Shown here in pieces: positions 8,652 through 18,177 of a stretch of 43,035 nt of DNA. Below the pieces are notes generated by a model, which was not told the DNA's origin, did no database searches, and saw only the letters and a list, made by a program, of their open reading frames with translations. How positions within the stretch are numbered: the stretch's first letter is position 1; each line of letters starts with the position of its first letter. The DNA lies in contig JAICKY010000006.1 in assembly GCA_025927655.1 (NCBI GenBank), positions 1 to 43,035 of the forward strand, read 5' to 3'. This stretch comes from Candidatus Saccharimonadota bacterium. Lineage in GTDB: Bacteria; Patescibacteriota; Saccharimonadia; Saccharimonadales; UBA4665. Position numbers and translations under genes: made by a program.

Positions 8652-8659
8652 GCTATAAT
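8652..8659 (+). promoter_or_regulatory. Extended -10 promoter of the PBP gene
   Basis: TGCTATAAT is an extended -10 (TGn plus a perfect TATAAT). The best -35 candidates are off-register: TTGACA at 8615-8620 is 33 bases away and TTGTTT at 8635 is 13 away. Predicted start near 8666 gives a leader of about 35 bases. The 168-base gap to tyrS holds nothing else I can name. Confidence 0.6.
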
Positions 8660-8700
8660 TGAATTGTATAAACGTGAGTTCAGAGAGACCAAAAATAAGT

Positions 8701-11700
8701 ATGAGTGATCCTACCCCGCGCCCCCGGCGCAAGAAGGCTGCCAAGAACACCTACACTACCAAGAGCGGCAAGACTATAACGTTAAACCGTTCTTTAAACG
8801 ACCGTATGCGTGCCGGGCGCGAAGCCCGTGCTCAACGCAAAGCCGCATACCTGAGCACACTTCCCAAGGAACCATGGAAGCGTTTGTTGTACCGCATGCA
8901 TCCAAAACGCCTCTACAAATATTGGTTTAGCCGCGACGGTGCCATAATGGCGCTCAAACTGGCTGGCGTCGGGTTCGTAGTTATCTTTGTGCTTATTGTC
9001 GGCATGTTCGCCTATTTCCGCAAAGATCTACCGAAGATTCACGACATAAACAGTAGTAATTCGGGCGGTAGCATTGCCTATTACGATCGCACAGGTCAAA
9101 CATTGATCTTCCAGGATTATGATGCGTTTAAGCGTATCCCGATCCCCAGCGATCAAATATCGTCCTATCTAAAAGATGCTACTATCGCCATCGAGGACAA
9201 AGATTTTTACCACGAGGGCGCCTTCAACATCAAAGGCATCACGCGTGCCGCTGTTAACAACGCTACAGGCGGTAGCACGCAAGGTGGCTCGACCATCACC
9301 CAGCAGCTGGTCAAATTGGACGAGGGCTGGACCAACGACCACACTATAAACCGCAAGGCTAAGGAACTAATTTTGGCGGTTGAACTGGAGCGGGAATACA
9401 GCAAGGACGACATACTAACAGCATACTTAAACTTAGCCCCATACAGTGGTCTGGACTACGGTGTGCAGGCAGCGGCACAGGATTACTTCCATGTCGATGC
9501 CAAAAACCTTACGCTGGCGCAGGCAGCCATGATGGCGGCTATCCCAAAGGAGCCAGGTGACTTTTCTCCGTATGCTAGCCCGAACTTCAACCCATCCGCA
9601 GTAGATAATCTATTCGACGAAAATGGCTTGATTGATCGTCAGCAGTACATCCTCGACCTCATGGCTAAGCAAGGGTATGTTACACAGGCACAAGCAGATG
9701 CAGCCAAGAAAGTTGATGTCATTGGGGAAGTAAACCAGTTGCCAACTAGCCACTATGCCGGTATGAAGCCGGGCTACGCATACGCCATCCAGGCAGCCCG
9801 CCAGGAACTGGAGAAAGATTTCCCAGCATCGGTCATCAAGAACGGTGGCTGGAAAGTAACCACCACCATAGATACGAATCTACAGGATTTGGCGAATAAG
9901 TCCCTGGCTGACAGCGCCAAGCTATTACATAAGGACAGCGCCGATGACGCATCTTTCGTCGCGGAAGACAACACTACCGGACAGATAGTAGCGCTCGTGG
10001 GCGGCATGGATTTCACCACACAACAGCTTAACTACGCCAGCGATGCGCCTATCTCACCCGGCTCCAGCATTAAGCCGTACTCCTACGCCGCGCTTATTAA
10101 CGATAATAACAGCGTGGGCGCTGGTAGTATGATAGTGGACAACAAAGCAGCATTGCCAGGATACCCTTGTACAAACACAAACACACCAGAAAGCAGCAAC
10201 CCGGGCAACTGTCTGTTCGACGATACGCGTCGCAATTACGGTAATGTCACCCTTCGCTACGCGCTTGGCAGCTCACTGAACATACCCGCCGTAAAAGCTT
10301 TCACCTCCACCGATCCAAAAGACACCTCTACGGCCGCAGATGGAAGCAGCTGGAGACGCGCCTCTATTAACAACACCATGTCTGCTATTAACGCCATGAT
10401 GGGCAACCCTGATAGCTACAAGTGCTATGACCCGGTCCGGCTCGAAGAAGAAGGAATATCATCCATATCAGATGCAACCAAGTCGGATGAAACACCGTGT
10501 GGGGCAGCAGCCGGTATTGGTAACGAGGCGTACACTACGCTAGCCGATCATGTAAACGGCATCGCTACGCTGGCACGTATGGGTCAGGTGGTGCAGCAAA
10601 CCATGATTCTAAAAGTCACCGACGCCTCCGGCAAATCACTGGTGCTGCCTAAACCAGCAAAGCCTAAACAAGTCCTGAAACCTGATTCAGCCTATATAGT
10701 CAACAACATGGCTGCCGACCCGGGCGCTTCATACCTAGGCATTTACGGCCATCCTTGTGTTGCCACTGCCTCCAGCTGCAATAGCAAGAGCTATGAGTTC
10801 CATCGCTACAAGGGCTGGGACAACGCCATCAAGACCGGTACTAACCAGGATCTGGATGGCCTGATGATGAGCTGGAACACCAAATACACCGCAGGCGTGT
10901 GGATCGGCAACTACGATCATAGCCCGTATGGCGGCACTCCTGAAAAAGTCACCGATCCGATCATGAAAACATGGATGCAGGGTGCGATTGACAACCTAGG
11001 CAATGTAAAGCCCGCTAACTGGACACAACCATCCGACATAAAGACTCTGCCAGCCTACCACTCGAACGTGCCATTCCCAAGCGGAGAGGCAACCCCGCCG
11101 AGTAATGATCTATTCCCGTCATGGTATGTAGCTAAATCTGGCACAACAGGCAACTCTCAGACAATCGACAAAGTTTCCGGCAAGCTGGCTACCAGCTGTA
11201 CCCCTCCGCTTGCGCGGCAATCCGGCACAAACAACAGCATCAGCGCATGGAACGTAGATCTATACGCGGGCGGCAGTCCAAATTCCACTACGCCTAGCTC
11301 GTCATCCGGCAGCAGTTCCCGGCCGAGCGATGACGTCCACAACTGTAGTACTGACACACCGCCAACAGCGACTATCACGGCCGTAAATAACGTTTCTACC
11401 AGCGGTAGCAACACGATTAGCTGCCCTATTACCGGGTGTACCATTCGAGTTCACATAGACCAAGGAACTCATCCTCTCACCGATCCTGCATACCCACAAT
11501 ATCCCGGTACGCTAAGCCTGATCGTAAACGGTCAAACAGTACAATCGCAGGAAGTCGACCAGAGTGATGACTATACACTGACGTACGTTCCACCGGCCGG
11601 ATCAACAGGGAGCATCCAGATAACGGCCCAGGTTACCGACAGCGTACTCTATTCAGGCAGTGACACGCAGACGATAAATATTGGCACTACCGCATCATTC

Positions 11701-11787
11701 CGCGCCCAAATTGTTGGCGGCAATGGTGGCGGCACTGGCAACGGTCGCGGCGGGACACTCGCCGGCTTTCACCCTAACAAGCGCTAG
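8701..11787 (+). CDS. Class A penicillin-binding protein (transglycosylase/transpeptidase, PBP1A-like)
   Basis: Polymerises and cross-links peptidoglycan outside the membrane. The 1028-residue protein has a basic cytoplasmic tail (1-78), one membrane helix (about 81-105), a GT51 transglycosylase domain with catalytic E165 (AIEDKDFY) and GGSTITQQ (195-202), and a transpeptidase domain with SSIK (S455, K458), SLN (525-527) and KTGT (711-714). A Ser/Pro-rich linker and an Ig-like domain (about 900-1010) extend it well beyond a usual PBP1A. Several external Cys residues (490, 504, 575, 600, 686, 693) could form disulfides. I chose the ATG at 8701; the frame is open upstream to a TTG that overlaps the -10 box, and a GTG at 8674 is a weaker alternative. 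Confidence 0.95.
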   Translation: MSDPTPRPRRKKAAKNTYTTKSGKTITLNRSLNDRMRAGREARAQRKAAYLSTLPKEPWKRLLYRMHPKRLYKYWFSRDGAIMALKLAGVGFVVIFVLIVGMFAYFRKDLPKIHDINSSNSGGSIAYYDRTGQTLIFQDYDAFKRIPIPSDQISSYLKDATIAIEDKDFYHEGAFNIKGITRAAVNNATGGSTQGGSTITQQLVKLDEGWTNDHTINRKAKELILAVELEREYSKDDILTAYLNLAPYSGLDYGVQAAAQDYFHVDAKNLTLAQAAMMAAIPKEPGDFSPYASPNFNPSAVDNLFDENGLIDRQQYILDLMAKQGYVTQAQADAAKKVDVIGEVNQLPTSHYAGMKPGYAYAIQAARQELEKDFPASVIKNGGWKVTTTIDTNLQDLANKSLADSAKLLHKDSADDASFVAEDNTTGQIVALVGGMDFTTQQLNYASDAPISPGSSIKPYSYAALINDNNSVGAGSMIVDNKAALPGYPCTNTNTPESSNPGNCLFDDTRRNYGNVTLRYALGSSLNIPAVKAFTSTDPKDTSTAADGSSWRRASINNTMSAINAMMGNPDSYKCYDPVRLEEEGISSISDATKSDETPCGAAAGIGNEAYTTLADHVNGIATLARMGQVVQQTMILKVTDASGKSLVLPKPAKPKQVLKPDSAYIVNNMAADPGASYLGIYGHPCVATASSCNSKSYEFHRYKGWDNAIKTGTNQDLDGLMMSWNTKYTAGVWIGNYDHSPYGGTPEKVTDPIMKTWMQGAIDNLGNVKPANWTQPSDIKTLPAYHSNVPFPSGEATPPSNDLFPSWYVAKSGTTGNSQTIDKVSGKLATSCTPPLARQSGTNNSISAWNVDLYAGGSPNSTTPSSSSGSSSRPSDDVHNCSTDTPPTATITAVNNVSTSGSNTISCPITGCTIRVHIDQGTHPLTDPAYPQYPGTLSLIVNGQTVQSQEVDQSDDYTLTYVPPAGSTGSIQITAQVTDSVLYSGSDTQTINIGTTASFRAQIVGGNGGGTGNGRGGTLAGFHPNKR

Positions 11788-11810
11788 GTCCCAAAATATT
11801 TAGTCTTAAC

Positions 11811-13178
11811 CTACTTTTCTAGGAACTCGTTGAGCGCAGTACGAACATCCGGTACTACATGCAGAAATGTTTCTTTGCCAGCTTTTGCACCGCGCTCTTT
11901 AGGGCCAACAGCAGCTTCAAACCCTAGTTTCTTGGCTTCAGCTACACGCCGGTCTATAAAAGGCACGTGACGGACTTCCCCGCTTAAACCCACTTCCCCA
12001 AACACCACTGCATTCTGCTTCAGCTGCAACCCCTTTGCCGCTGATCCTATGGCCATACAAATGGCCAGATCAGCAGCTGGATCGTTCAGGCGGATACCGC
12101 CCACAATATTGATATAAATATCCTGTTCGGACAGTGCAAGCTTGGTACGCCGTTCCAGCATGGCAACCAGTAAGTTTACGCGGTTCAGGTCGATGCCGCT
12201 GGTAGCTCGCTTAGGGTATCCGTATGATGTTTTATTTACCAGTGCCTGCACCTCGACCAGCAGCGGGCGAGTACCCTCCAGCGTAGCCAGTACCACCGAC
12301 CCGTCACTGATCTGGCGCTCGGCAAGGAGTGCCTGGCTAGGGTTATCGACGGGCCGCAGGCCATGTTCGTCCATCTCCATAATTGCCGCTTCGCTAGTGG
12401 AACCAAAACGATTTTTGGTAGCTCGCAGCACCTTAAAGCCCCCATAGGCATCACCTTCCAGCTGTAGCACCACATCCACTATATGTTCCAGCACTTTCGG
12501 TCCGGCGATGCTGCCTTCCTTGGTTACATGGCCGACCACAAACATCGCCGTGTTACTAGCCTTGGCGGCCGCTACCAGCACAGCCGTGCTGTTCGTGATC
12601 TGGCTGACACTGCCAGGAGCAGACGCAACTGCCTGCACCGTCATAGTCTGGATAGAATCCACCACCACAAAATCATAATTTCCACCCGCCACCGTAGCGG
12701 CTACGTCTTCGGCGATGTTGCTGGTAGCTAATTGCAGCCGTTCAGCACCGGCCACGCCAAGCCGCTGAGCACGCATACCTACCTGATGTTCCGACTCTTC
12801 GCCACTCACGTACAGTACGGTATGCTCCTGCGCCACCATACTGGCAAGCTGTAATAACAACGTACTCTTGCCTATGCCCGGCTGCCCGGCTATAAGGTTC
12901 ACGCTACCCGCCACAATGCCGCCGCCCAGCACTGCATCCACCTCGGTAAGCCCGGTGCGCATGCGCCTTTCATCTTTACTAGCAGATTTTGCCACCGCCT
13001 GCACAGTGAGCACATTGCCTGCACCAGCTTTCTTGCCTAGTCCCGTGCCGGTTACAGCAGTAATCTGCACTTCTTCGGTTATAGTATTCCATTCGCCGCA
13101 CTGCGAACAGCGGCCAGCCCAGGAGCTGTATTGCGCTCCACAGTTATTACACACGAACCGATTGGTTTGCCTGGCCAT
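11811..13178 (-). CDS. radA: DNA repair protein RadA/Sms
   Basis: RadA is a RecA-like ATPase that promotes branch migration in recombinational repair. The 455-residue protein has the N-terminal zinc finger (C10, C13, C24, C27), Walker A GQPGIGKST (98-106), the RadA-specific KNRFG motif (255-259) and a C-terminal Lon-like domain. It starts 14 bases after the end of the preceding HExxH gene and is probably co-transcribed with it. Only 23 bases separate its end from the convergent PBP gene, with no obvious terminator. Confidence 0.97.
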   Translation of the reverse strand: MARQTNRFVCNNCGAQYSSWAGRCSQCGEWNTITEEVQITAVTGTGLGKKAGAGNVLTVQAVAKSASKDERRMRTGLTEVDAVLGGGIVAGSVNLIAGQPGIGKSTLLLQLASMVAQEHTVLYVSGEESEHQVGMRAQRLGVAGAERLQLATSNIAEDVAATVAGGNYDFVVVDSIQTMTVQAVASAPGSVSQITNSTAVLVAAAKASNTAMFVVGHVTKEGSIAGPKVLEHIVDVVLQLEGDAYGGFKVLRATKNRFGSTSEAAIMEMDEHGLRPVDNPSQALLAERQISDGSVVLATLEGTRPLLVEVQALVNKTSYGYPKRATSGIDLNRVNLLVAMLERRTKLALSEQDIYINIVGGIRLNDPAADLAICMAIGSAAKGLQLKQNAVVFGEVGLSGEVRHVPFIDRRVAEAKKLGFEAAVGPKERGAKAGKETFLHVVPDVRTALNEFLEK

Positions 13179-13192
13179 ATTGCTAAAAACTC

Positions 13193-14164
13193 CTACTGAT
13201 TGTTTGGCAGCGAACTGGCAGAGAGCTCTTTAGTAAGTTGCTGCTCTTCGAGTGCTACTGCGTTCCGCTTGTCTACAATGCCATTATACCGGTTTATCAG
13301 ATCTTTTGTGTTTGCTAACAACGTATTGTACGCGTCTGCTGCATGGTTGTAGCTGGCAACACCGTTGTTGTAAGCAGCGACGTGCCCGCTAGTACGCTCG
13401 TTCTGCAGCTGCGAGCTTTGGCTATCGAGCGCAGCCTTTTGCTGGTCTAGCTGCGTTTCGTCGGCCGTTATTTGCTGGTTCAATGCTTTCAGCTGGGTAT
13501 CATAGGCCGTTACCTGGTTGTGCCGGCTGGTAAATTCCCCTTGATAGCTCGCGGTATACGCAACAATTTTCGCGCGATCAGTAAAGTACTGCTTGTAATA
13601 CTGCTCTAACGCCGGCGGCAACGTCGCAACCTCTGTGCCAAACACCGAATGCATCTCGTTCACTACATCGTTCGGTTCAGACTTTTTGTAAGCCGCAATC
13701 GTATCCTTGATGCGCTGATCCGTCAGACCATGCTGATAATAATCAACTAACATGGCGTCGACTTTGGTTCGTTCGCTGCTGGATAACCGGCGATACGCCG
13801 CATGAAGCGTTTCGTGGGCGGCAGTTACCTGCTCCACCCCATCCAGCCGCGCGTCTGTCACTGCATAGACATATATACCGTGGTCATTGCCCAGATAGCA
13901 ACCAAGCACGACTGTTTTTTCACTGCCAGCCGGGCAATGGCTCGTAAATGCATTGCCGGCCGTGATATCCGGGTGGTTTACATAAAACAGGTCCCGGGCC
14001 TTCGCCGTCATAGTGTCATCGCCAGCCAGCTGCACGACAGAGGCCGGAGCGATATAACCGCGCAAATGCCACCAATCAAGCAATGCCTGCCGTTCAAGCA
14101 GAATCCCGCTGGCCAAACCCAGTAACACTACCAGTACCGCAACCTGTGCCCGTTTTGTCTTCAT
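13193..14164 (-). CDS. Membrane-anchored protein with an HExxH motif and a long coiled coil
   Basis: Not a family I can name. The 323-residue protein has an N-terminal membrane anchor (about 7-25), an external domain with HETLH (117-121) followed about 50 residues later by NEMHSVFGTE (169-178), and a C-terminal coiled coil rich in Gln, Asn and Ala (about 195-315). HExxH plus a downstream Glu suggests a zinc metallopeptidase of the gluzincin type, with E170 as a possible third ligand; this is inferred. A Cys pair (77, 89) could form a disulfide. I chose the ATG at 14164, which follows a GGAG; an ATG at 14191 adds nine residues. Confidence 0.75.
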   Translation of the reverse strand: MKTKRAQVAVLVVLLGLASGILLERQALLDWWHLRGYIAPASVVQLAGDDTMTAKARDLFYVNHPDITAGNAFTSHCPAGSEKTVVLGCYLGNDHGIYVYAVTDARLDGVEQVTAAHETLHAAYRRLSSSERTKVDAMLVDYYQHGLTDQRIKDTIAAYKKSEPNDVVNEMHSVFGTEVATLPPALEQYYKQYFTDRAKIVAYTASYQGEFTSRHNQVTAYDTQLKALNQQITADETQLDQQKAALDSQSSQLQNERTSGHVAAYNNGVASYNHAADAYNTLLANTKDLINRYNGIVDKRNAVALEEQQLTKELSASSLPNNQ

Positions 14165-14222
14165 TGCCTGCTCCAAGTGTAGCACCTCCATGACGCTACA
14201 CTCGAATCTTGTAGGCCCCTAC

Positions 14223-16709
14223 CTACTCAGCTGCGGTTGTATAGATAAGTTTGTCGTCCTTCGTGGCAATGTGTACGATATCACCCTTCTGGTAGCGCTG
14301 ATCCAACAGTTCTACTGCCATTTGGTCTTCGATGGTGTCTTGAATTAGGCGGCGAAGTGGCCGCACGCCGTTCTTGGCGTCGTAACCTTTTTCGAGCAAA
14401 TATTCCTTCGCGCCCTTAGTCAAGCTAACACTCAATCCCTGTTTTTGCAGACGGGTTTTCAGTTCGTCGATTTGCAGGTCAATAATCCTGAAAATATCTT
14501 TCCGGTTCAGGCCGCGGAACACCACAATCTTGTCGATGCGGTTCAGCAGCTCCGGACGCATTTCCTTTTTCAACCGGTCGAGCACGTTATCTTTGTTAGC
14601 ATCGTGCATGGCATCGAGATCATCAAAATCAGCCGGACGTTCAGCTCGGAAGCCAAAACTGGCCTCCTTCTGCAGGCGCTCGGCACCGATGTTACTCGTC
14701 ATGATGATAATCGTGTTCGTAAAGTCGATCTTGCGTCCTTTAGCGTCAGTCAAATAGCCATCTTCCAGAATCTGGAGCAGCATATTGAAGACATCCGGGT
14801 GAGCCTTCTCTATTTCGTCGAACAGCACCAGGCTGTATGGCTGGCGGCGTATTTTATCAGTCAGCTGGCCGCCATCGTCGTAACCGACATAACCGGCCGG
14901 CGCACCGACTAGGCGGGATACATTGTGGTGTTCGCCAAATTCGGACATATCTATCTTTACCAGCGCACCTTCGCTGCCAAAGAATTCACGGGCCAGTACA
15001 CGAGCCAGCTCAGTTTTACCAACGCCGGTCGGACCAAGGAAGATAAACGAACCGATCGGCCGGTTGGTAGCGCCAATGCCGCTGCGGTTGCGGCGGATAG
15101 CACGGCTCACGACCTCTACCGCTTCCTCCTGGCCGATGACGTGCTTGCCGATGTTCTTTTCCAGGTTCAGCAGGTATTTCGCTTCGCTCTTGATCACTTT
15201 CTTGACTGGCACGCCCGTGATACGCGCCACTACTTCTGCCACATCGTCGCTGGTGACGTGCAGACGGCGGCCTTCCTTAGTGTCTTTGAGTAGCTGCTCC
15301 AGCTCTTTGTTGATTTGCGAAGCGCGGGTTTTACTGCGTGCCGCCCGCTCGTAATCTTCGTTGTCAACAGCCTCGTCTATCCGTGCGTTTACCAGCTTCA
15401 GTTCCTTTTGCAGCTTGCGAACCTCAGGGCTGGTTTTGCCCTTTAGCACCCGCAAATGCGCGGATGTTTCATCCAGCAGATCGATTGCCTTATCCGGCAT
15501 GAACCGGTCATTTATATAGCGTTTCGCCAAATTGACGGTATCTTCCAGCACTTCGTCGCTGATGGTTACCCCGTGGAATGCTTCGTAGTGTTTGCGTAAG
15601 CCCTTCAAAATCGCCAAGGTCTCAGCTGGATTGGTCTCTGGTACCTGAATTGGCTGGAAACGACGCTCCAGCGCTGCATCTTTTTCGATATGCTTGGTGT
15701 ATTCAGCAGTAGTGGTCGCGCCGATTACCTGGATCTTTCCACGGGCCAGCGCTGGCTTCAAAATATTGCCGGCGTCCATAGCACCCTCGGCTGCGCCTGC
15801 GCCGACTATCAAATGCAACTCATCTATAAATACGATAGTCTTTTTATCGTCTTCCAGTTCCTGCATCACCTTTTTAAGCCGCTCTTCAAATTCCCCGCGG
15901 TATTTAGTACCGGCGATCATACCAGCCAGGTCGAGCATCACGATACGCTTGTCAAGCAGGCTGTCAGGCACGTCTTCGGAAACAATTCGCTGGGCAAGAC
16001 CTTCCACAATAGCAGTCTTCCCCACGCCCGGTTCACCGATGAGTACCGGGTTGTTCTTGGTACGGCGGTTCAGGATGGTAATCATACGCTTGATTTGGTT
16101 CTCGCGGCCCACCACCGGGTCGAGCTTGCCTGCCCGCGCATCCCGCGTCAAATCAGTGCCAAAGCTGTCAAGCGTAGTCTTCTTGGCCCCTTTGCGGCCG
16201 GTGCGCCGGTTTCCGCCCTCGGAACCGCCTTCGTTCTCTTCGTACTGCTGGCGATTCAGGAAGTTCTCGAGTTCATTCGTCAGCCGGTCGATGTCAATAT
16301 TCATGTCACGGAGCAGCACCGTTGCCCGTGCATTTTTCTGGCTCAGAATACTGTACAGAATGTGCTCGGTACCGCAGAAGTCCTGGCTATAATCCTGGGC
16401 GACATCATACGCCATCTTCAGTGTCAGTTTGGCCGTTTCAGAATAACCCTTGGCGCCCATATTTAGAACGAGCGTCTTCGGTGTCAGGTTCAGTGCGATT
16501 CGCGCCTTATCCAGGGTAACGCCAGCGCCTTCGAGCAATTTGGCGCCCATACTGGAATCTTGTGCCAGCAGGCCTAGTAATAAGTGTTCAGTGCCTACAT
16601 AGGCATTGCCAAGTCCACGGGCAATAGTACCGGCATGCGCCAGGCTCTGGCGTGCGTTGTCGGTCAAGAAATTGGAGAATTCTTGGTAGTCGGGAGTGTT
16701 CGGTTGCAT
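14223..16709 (-). CDS. clpC: ATP-dependent Clp protease ATP-binding subunit ClpC
   Basis: Hexameric AAA+ unfoldase that feeds proteins to ClpP. The 828-residue protein has a double Clp N-terminal domain (1-145), AAA1 with GEPGVGKT (225-232), a UVR-type coiled-coil middle segment (about 435-470) that marks ClpC rather than ClpA, and AAA2 with GPTGVGKT (559-566). A Gly/Glu-rich linker (157-172) is present. Its ATG has an AGAGGGG Shine-Dalgarno. A CIRCE operator overlapping its promoter indicates HrcA heat-shock control. No clpP is in the window. Confidence 0.97.
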   Translation of the reverse strand: MQPNTPDYQEFSNFLTDNARQSLAHAGTIARGLGNAYVGTEHLLLGLLAQDSSMGAKLLEGAGVTLDKARIALNLTPKTLVLNMGAKGYSETAKLTLKMAYDVAQDYSQDFCGTEHILYSILSQKNARATVLLRDMNIDIDRLTNELENFLNRQQYEENEGGSEGGNRRTGRKGAKKTTLDSFGTDLTRDARAGKLDPVVGRENQIKRMITILNRRTKNNPVLIGEPGVGKTAIVEGLAQRIVSEDVPDSLLDKRIVMLDLAGMIAGTKYRGEFEERLKKVMQELEDDKKTIVFIDELHLIVGAGAAEGAMDAGNILKPALARGKIQVIGATTTAEYTKHIEKDAALERRFQPIQVPETNPAETLAILKGLRKHYEAFHGVTISDEVLEDTVNLAKRYINDRFMPDKAIDLLDETSAHLRVLKGKTSPEVRKLQKELKLVNARIDEAVDNEDYERAARSKTRASQINKELEQLLKDTKEGRRLHVTSDDVAEVVARITGVPVKKVIKSEAKYLLNLEKNIGKHVIGQEEAVEVVSRAIRRNRSGIGATNRPIGSFIFLGPTGVGKTELARVLAREFFGSEGALVKIDMSEFGEHHNVSRLVGAPAGYVGYDDGGQLTDKIRRQPYSLVLFDEIEKAHPDVFNMLLQILEDGYLTDAKGRKIDFTNTIIIMTSNIGAERLQKEASFGFRAERPADFDDLDAMHDANKDNVLDRLKKEMRPELLNRIDKIVVFRGLNRKDIFRIIDLQIDELKTRLQKQGLSVSLTKGAKEYLLEKGYDAKNGVRPLRRLIQDTIEDQMAVELLDQRYQKGDIVHIATKDDKLIYTTAAE

Positions 16710-16757
16710 AATTTGTCCCCTCTCGTCGCGAACGTTTTAGATAGTTTCGCTCCTTCC

Positions 16758-16787
16758 ATAATACCGCTTTTAGCACTCGGCAGTCAA
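16758..16787 (-). promoter_or_regulatory. clpC promoter
   Basis: On the minus strand -35 TTGACT (16787-16782), an 18-base spacer and -10 TATTAT (16763-16758). The -35 box is the spacer of the CIRCE element, so HrcA binding would directly cover it. Confidence 0.8.
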
Positions 16788-16796
16788 GAGTGCTAA
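16770..16796. promoter_or_regulatory. CIRCE operator (HrcA binding site)
   Basis: TTAGCACTC, nine bases, GAGTGCTAA: an exact match to the CIRCE consensus, the operator of the HrcA heat-shock repressor. It lies upstream of clpC and overlaps its -35 box. This predicts that the genome encodes HrcA. Confidence 0.97.
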
Positions 16797-16875
16797 TTTT
16801 ACACATCCTGGCCGCGTTCGTCGCTTACTGAACGCCTTTTTATGGGTAGCACGACGCATTGCAATGGCATGCATA

Positions 16876-16911
16876 AAAACAGAGCCGGCGGTAATTTACC
16901 GGCTCTGTTTT
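16876..16911. terminator. Intrinsic terminator after nusA
   Basis: Perfect arms ACAGAGCCGG and CCGGCTCTGT around a 10-base loop, flanked by four As and four Ts, so it can work on both strands. It lies 18 bases past the nusA stop and upstream of the clpC promoter. Confidence 0.9.
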
Positions 16912-16928
16912 ACTACGGCTATACCAGA

Positions 16929-18083
16929 CTATTCACCGTGTTCTTCGATAGCTTCGAGCAAAGAACTTTCCAGAGCTTCCTTTTTCTTGAGCTTCGGTTG
17001 CTTAGGCAGTTCCACGGTTTCTACCGTGCCTTCTACTTCGGCCTGTTTCTCGGCTTCGATGTCGAGTTCATATTCAACCAGCTTGCTAGCTAGGCGCACA
17101 TTCTGACCGCCGCGGCCGATAGCGATACTCAGCTGGTCTTCGGGAACGATAACCTTGGCGCGCTTGTTAGCTTCGTCGAGTTGTACTCGCGTGACCTTGG
17201 TAGGACTGAGCGCCTCAGCGATGTAATCGCTGATGTTCTCTTTCCAGACGATAATGTCGATCTTTTCCTGCTCGCCAATCTCGTTCATAACGGCATTCAC
17301 GCGGGTACCGTGGCCGCCCACGAATGTACCGACTGGATCTACACCTGACACCGTGCTGGCGACAGCGACCTTGCTGCGCACACCGGCTTCACGGGCGATG
17401 TTCTTGATCTCGACCGCACCACTTTCCATTTCGGGTACTTCCGCGCGGAACAGGAATTCCAGGAATTCACGGTTGCCGCGGCTAACGACCAGCTGCGGAC
17501 CGCGAGGACCGCGCTCAACGTCCTTCAGGAAGACTTTCAGACGCTGGCCGGGGTAGTAACGCTCACCCTGAATCTGCTCGCTCTTCGGCATAATGCCTTG
17601 AGCCTTACCCAGTTCCAAGCGCACAATCATGCCTTCGACACGGGCAACCATAGCAGTGATGACGGTGCCGATTTTGTCCTCGTATTCAGCCAGCACAATT
17701 TCGCGCTCCGCTTCGCGCAATCGCTGCAAAATAACCTGCTTGGCAGTCTGTGCAGCCACGCGGCCAAAACTGCGGACTTCTTCGTGGACTTCCACAAAAT
17801 CACCCAGTTTGGCATCCTTTTTAAGCTGTTGGGCCTGTTCGACGTTCAGTTCGTACGCGGGTTCTTCGACTTCTTCGACAACCTCTTTGTTAACGTAGGC
17901 GTCAACGTCACCGGTAGACAGATTCATTTCTACCCGGACTTCTTGCTCGCGTTCGCCGTAATCGCGGCGGTAAGCAGCTGCCAGCGCCTGCTCTACTACT
18001 TCTTTTACCGTAGCTTCGGGCAAGTTCTTTTCTTCGGCGATAGCCTGGATGGCTACTGCCAGTTGTTTAAAATCCATATCCAT
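16929..18083 (-). CDS. nusA: Transcription termination/antitermination protein NusA
   Basis: NusA binds RNA polymerase and modulates pausing, termination and antitermination. The 384-residue protein has the N-terminal polymerase-binding domain (1-130), an S1 domain (about 135-205) and two KH domains with the GRGGQNVRLA motif near residue 325. It lacks the extra C-terminal repeats of the E. coli protein and ends in a Glu/Lys-rich tail. AAGGA seven bases upstream supports the first ATG (18083); a second in-frame ATG is at 18077. The usual partner rimP is not upstream: the gene stands alone behind its own promoter and a hairpin. Confidence 0.95.
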   Translation of the reverse strand: MDMDFKQLAVAIQAIAEEKNLPEATVKEVVEQALAAAYRRDYGEREQEVRVEMNLSTGDVDAYVNKEVVEEVEEPAYELNVEQAQQLKKDAKLGDFVEVHEEVRSFGRVAAQTAKQVILQRLREAEREIVLAEYEDKIGTVITAMVARVEGMIVRLELGKAQGIMPKSEQIQGERYYPGQRLKVFLKDVERGPRGPQLVVSRGNREFLEFLFRAEVPEMESGAVEIKNIAREAGVRSKVAVASTVSGVDPVGTFVGGHGTRVNAVMNEIGEQEKIDIIVWKENISDYIAEALSPTKVTRVQLDEANKRAKVIVPEDQLSIAIGRGGQNVRLASKLVEYELDIEAEKQAEVEGTVETVELPKQPKLKKKEALESSLLEAIEEHGE

Positions 18084-18110
18084 GGTTTTTCCTTTCTCTT
18101 ATTTCTCCAA

Positions 18111-18116
18111 ATTGTA
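18111..18116 (-). promoter_or_regulatory. Possible second nusA -10 box
   Basis: TACAAT on the minus strand, 27 bases before the nusA ATG and downstream of the leader hairpin. No good -35 box. If active it would bypass the attenuator. Confidence 0.35.
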
Positions 18117-18141
18117 AGGGGCATTTACTGACTCTTTCACG

Positions 18142-18165
18142 AAAAAAGTCGACCTGCCGGCCGAC
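18142..18165 (-). terminator. Intrinsic terminator hairpin in the nusA leader (attenuator candidate)
   Basis: On the minus strand GTCGGCC (18165-18159), loop GGCA, GGTCGAC (18154-18148), a seven-pair stem with one G-U pair, followed directly by six Ts (18147-18142). It sits between the strong promoter at 18178-18205 and the nusA start, so transcripts would meet it within about 30 bases. It has no T run on the other strand. Confidence 0.65.
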
Positions 18166-18177
18166 CTAACAGATATA

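Noticed and set aside
8659-8700. A TTG start giving 14 extra residues on the PBP
   Set aside because: The TTG overlaps the TATAAT -10 box, so it cannot be in the mRNA made from that promoter.
15690-16466. Long open frames antisense to clpC (up to 258 residues)
   Set aside because: They lie wholly within a clear ClpC gene, have no start signals and no recognisable domains.
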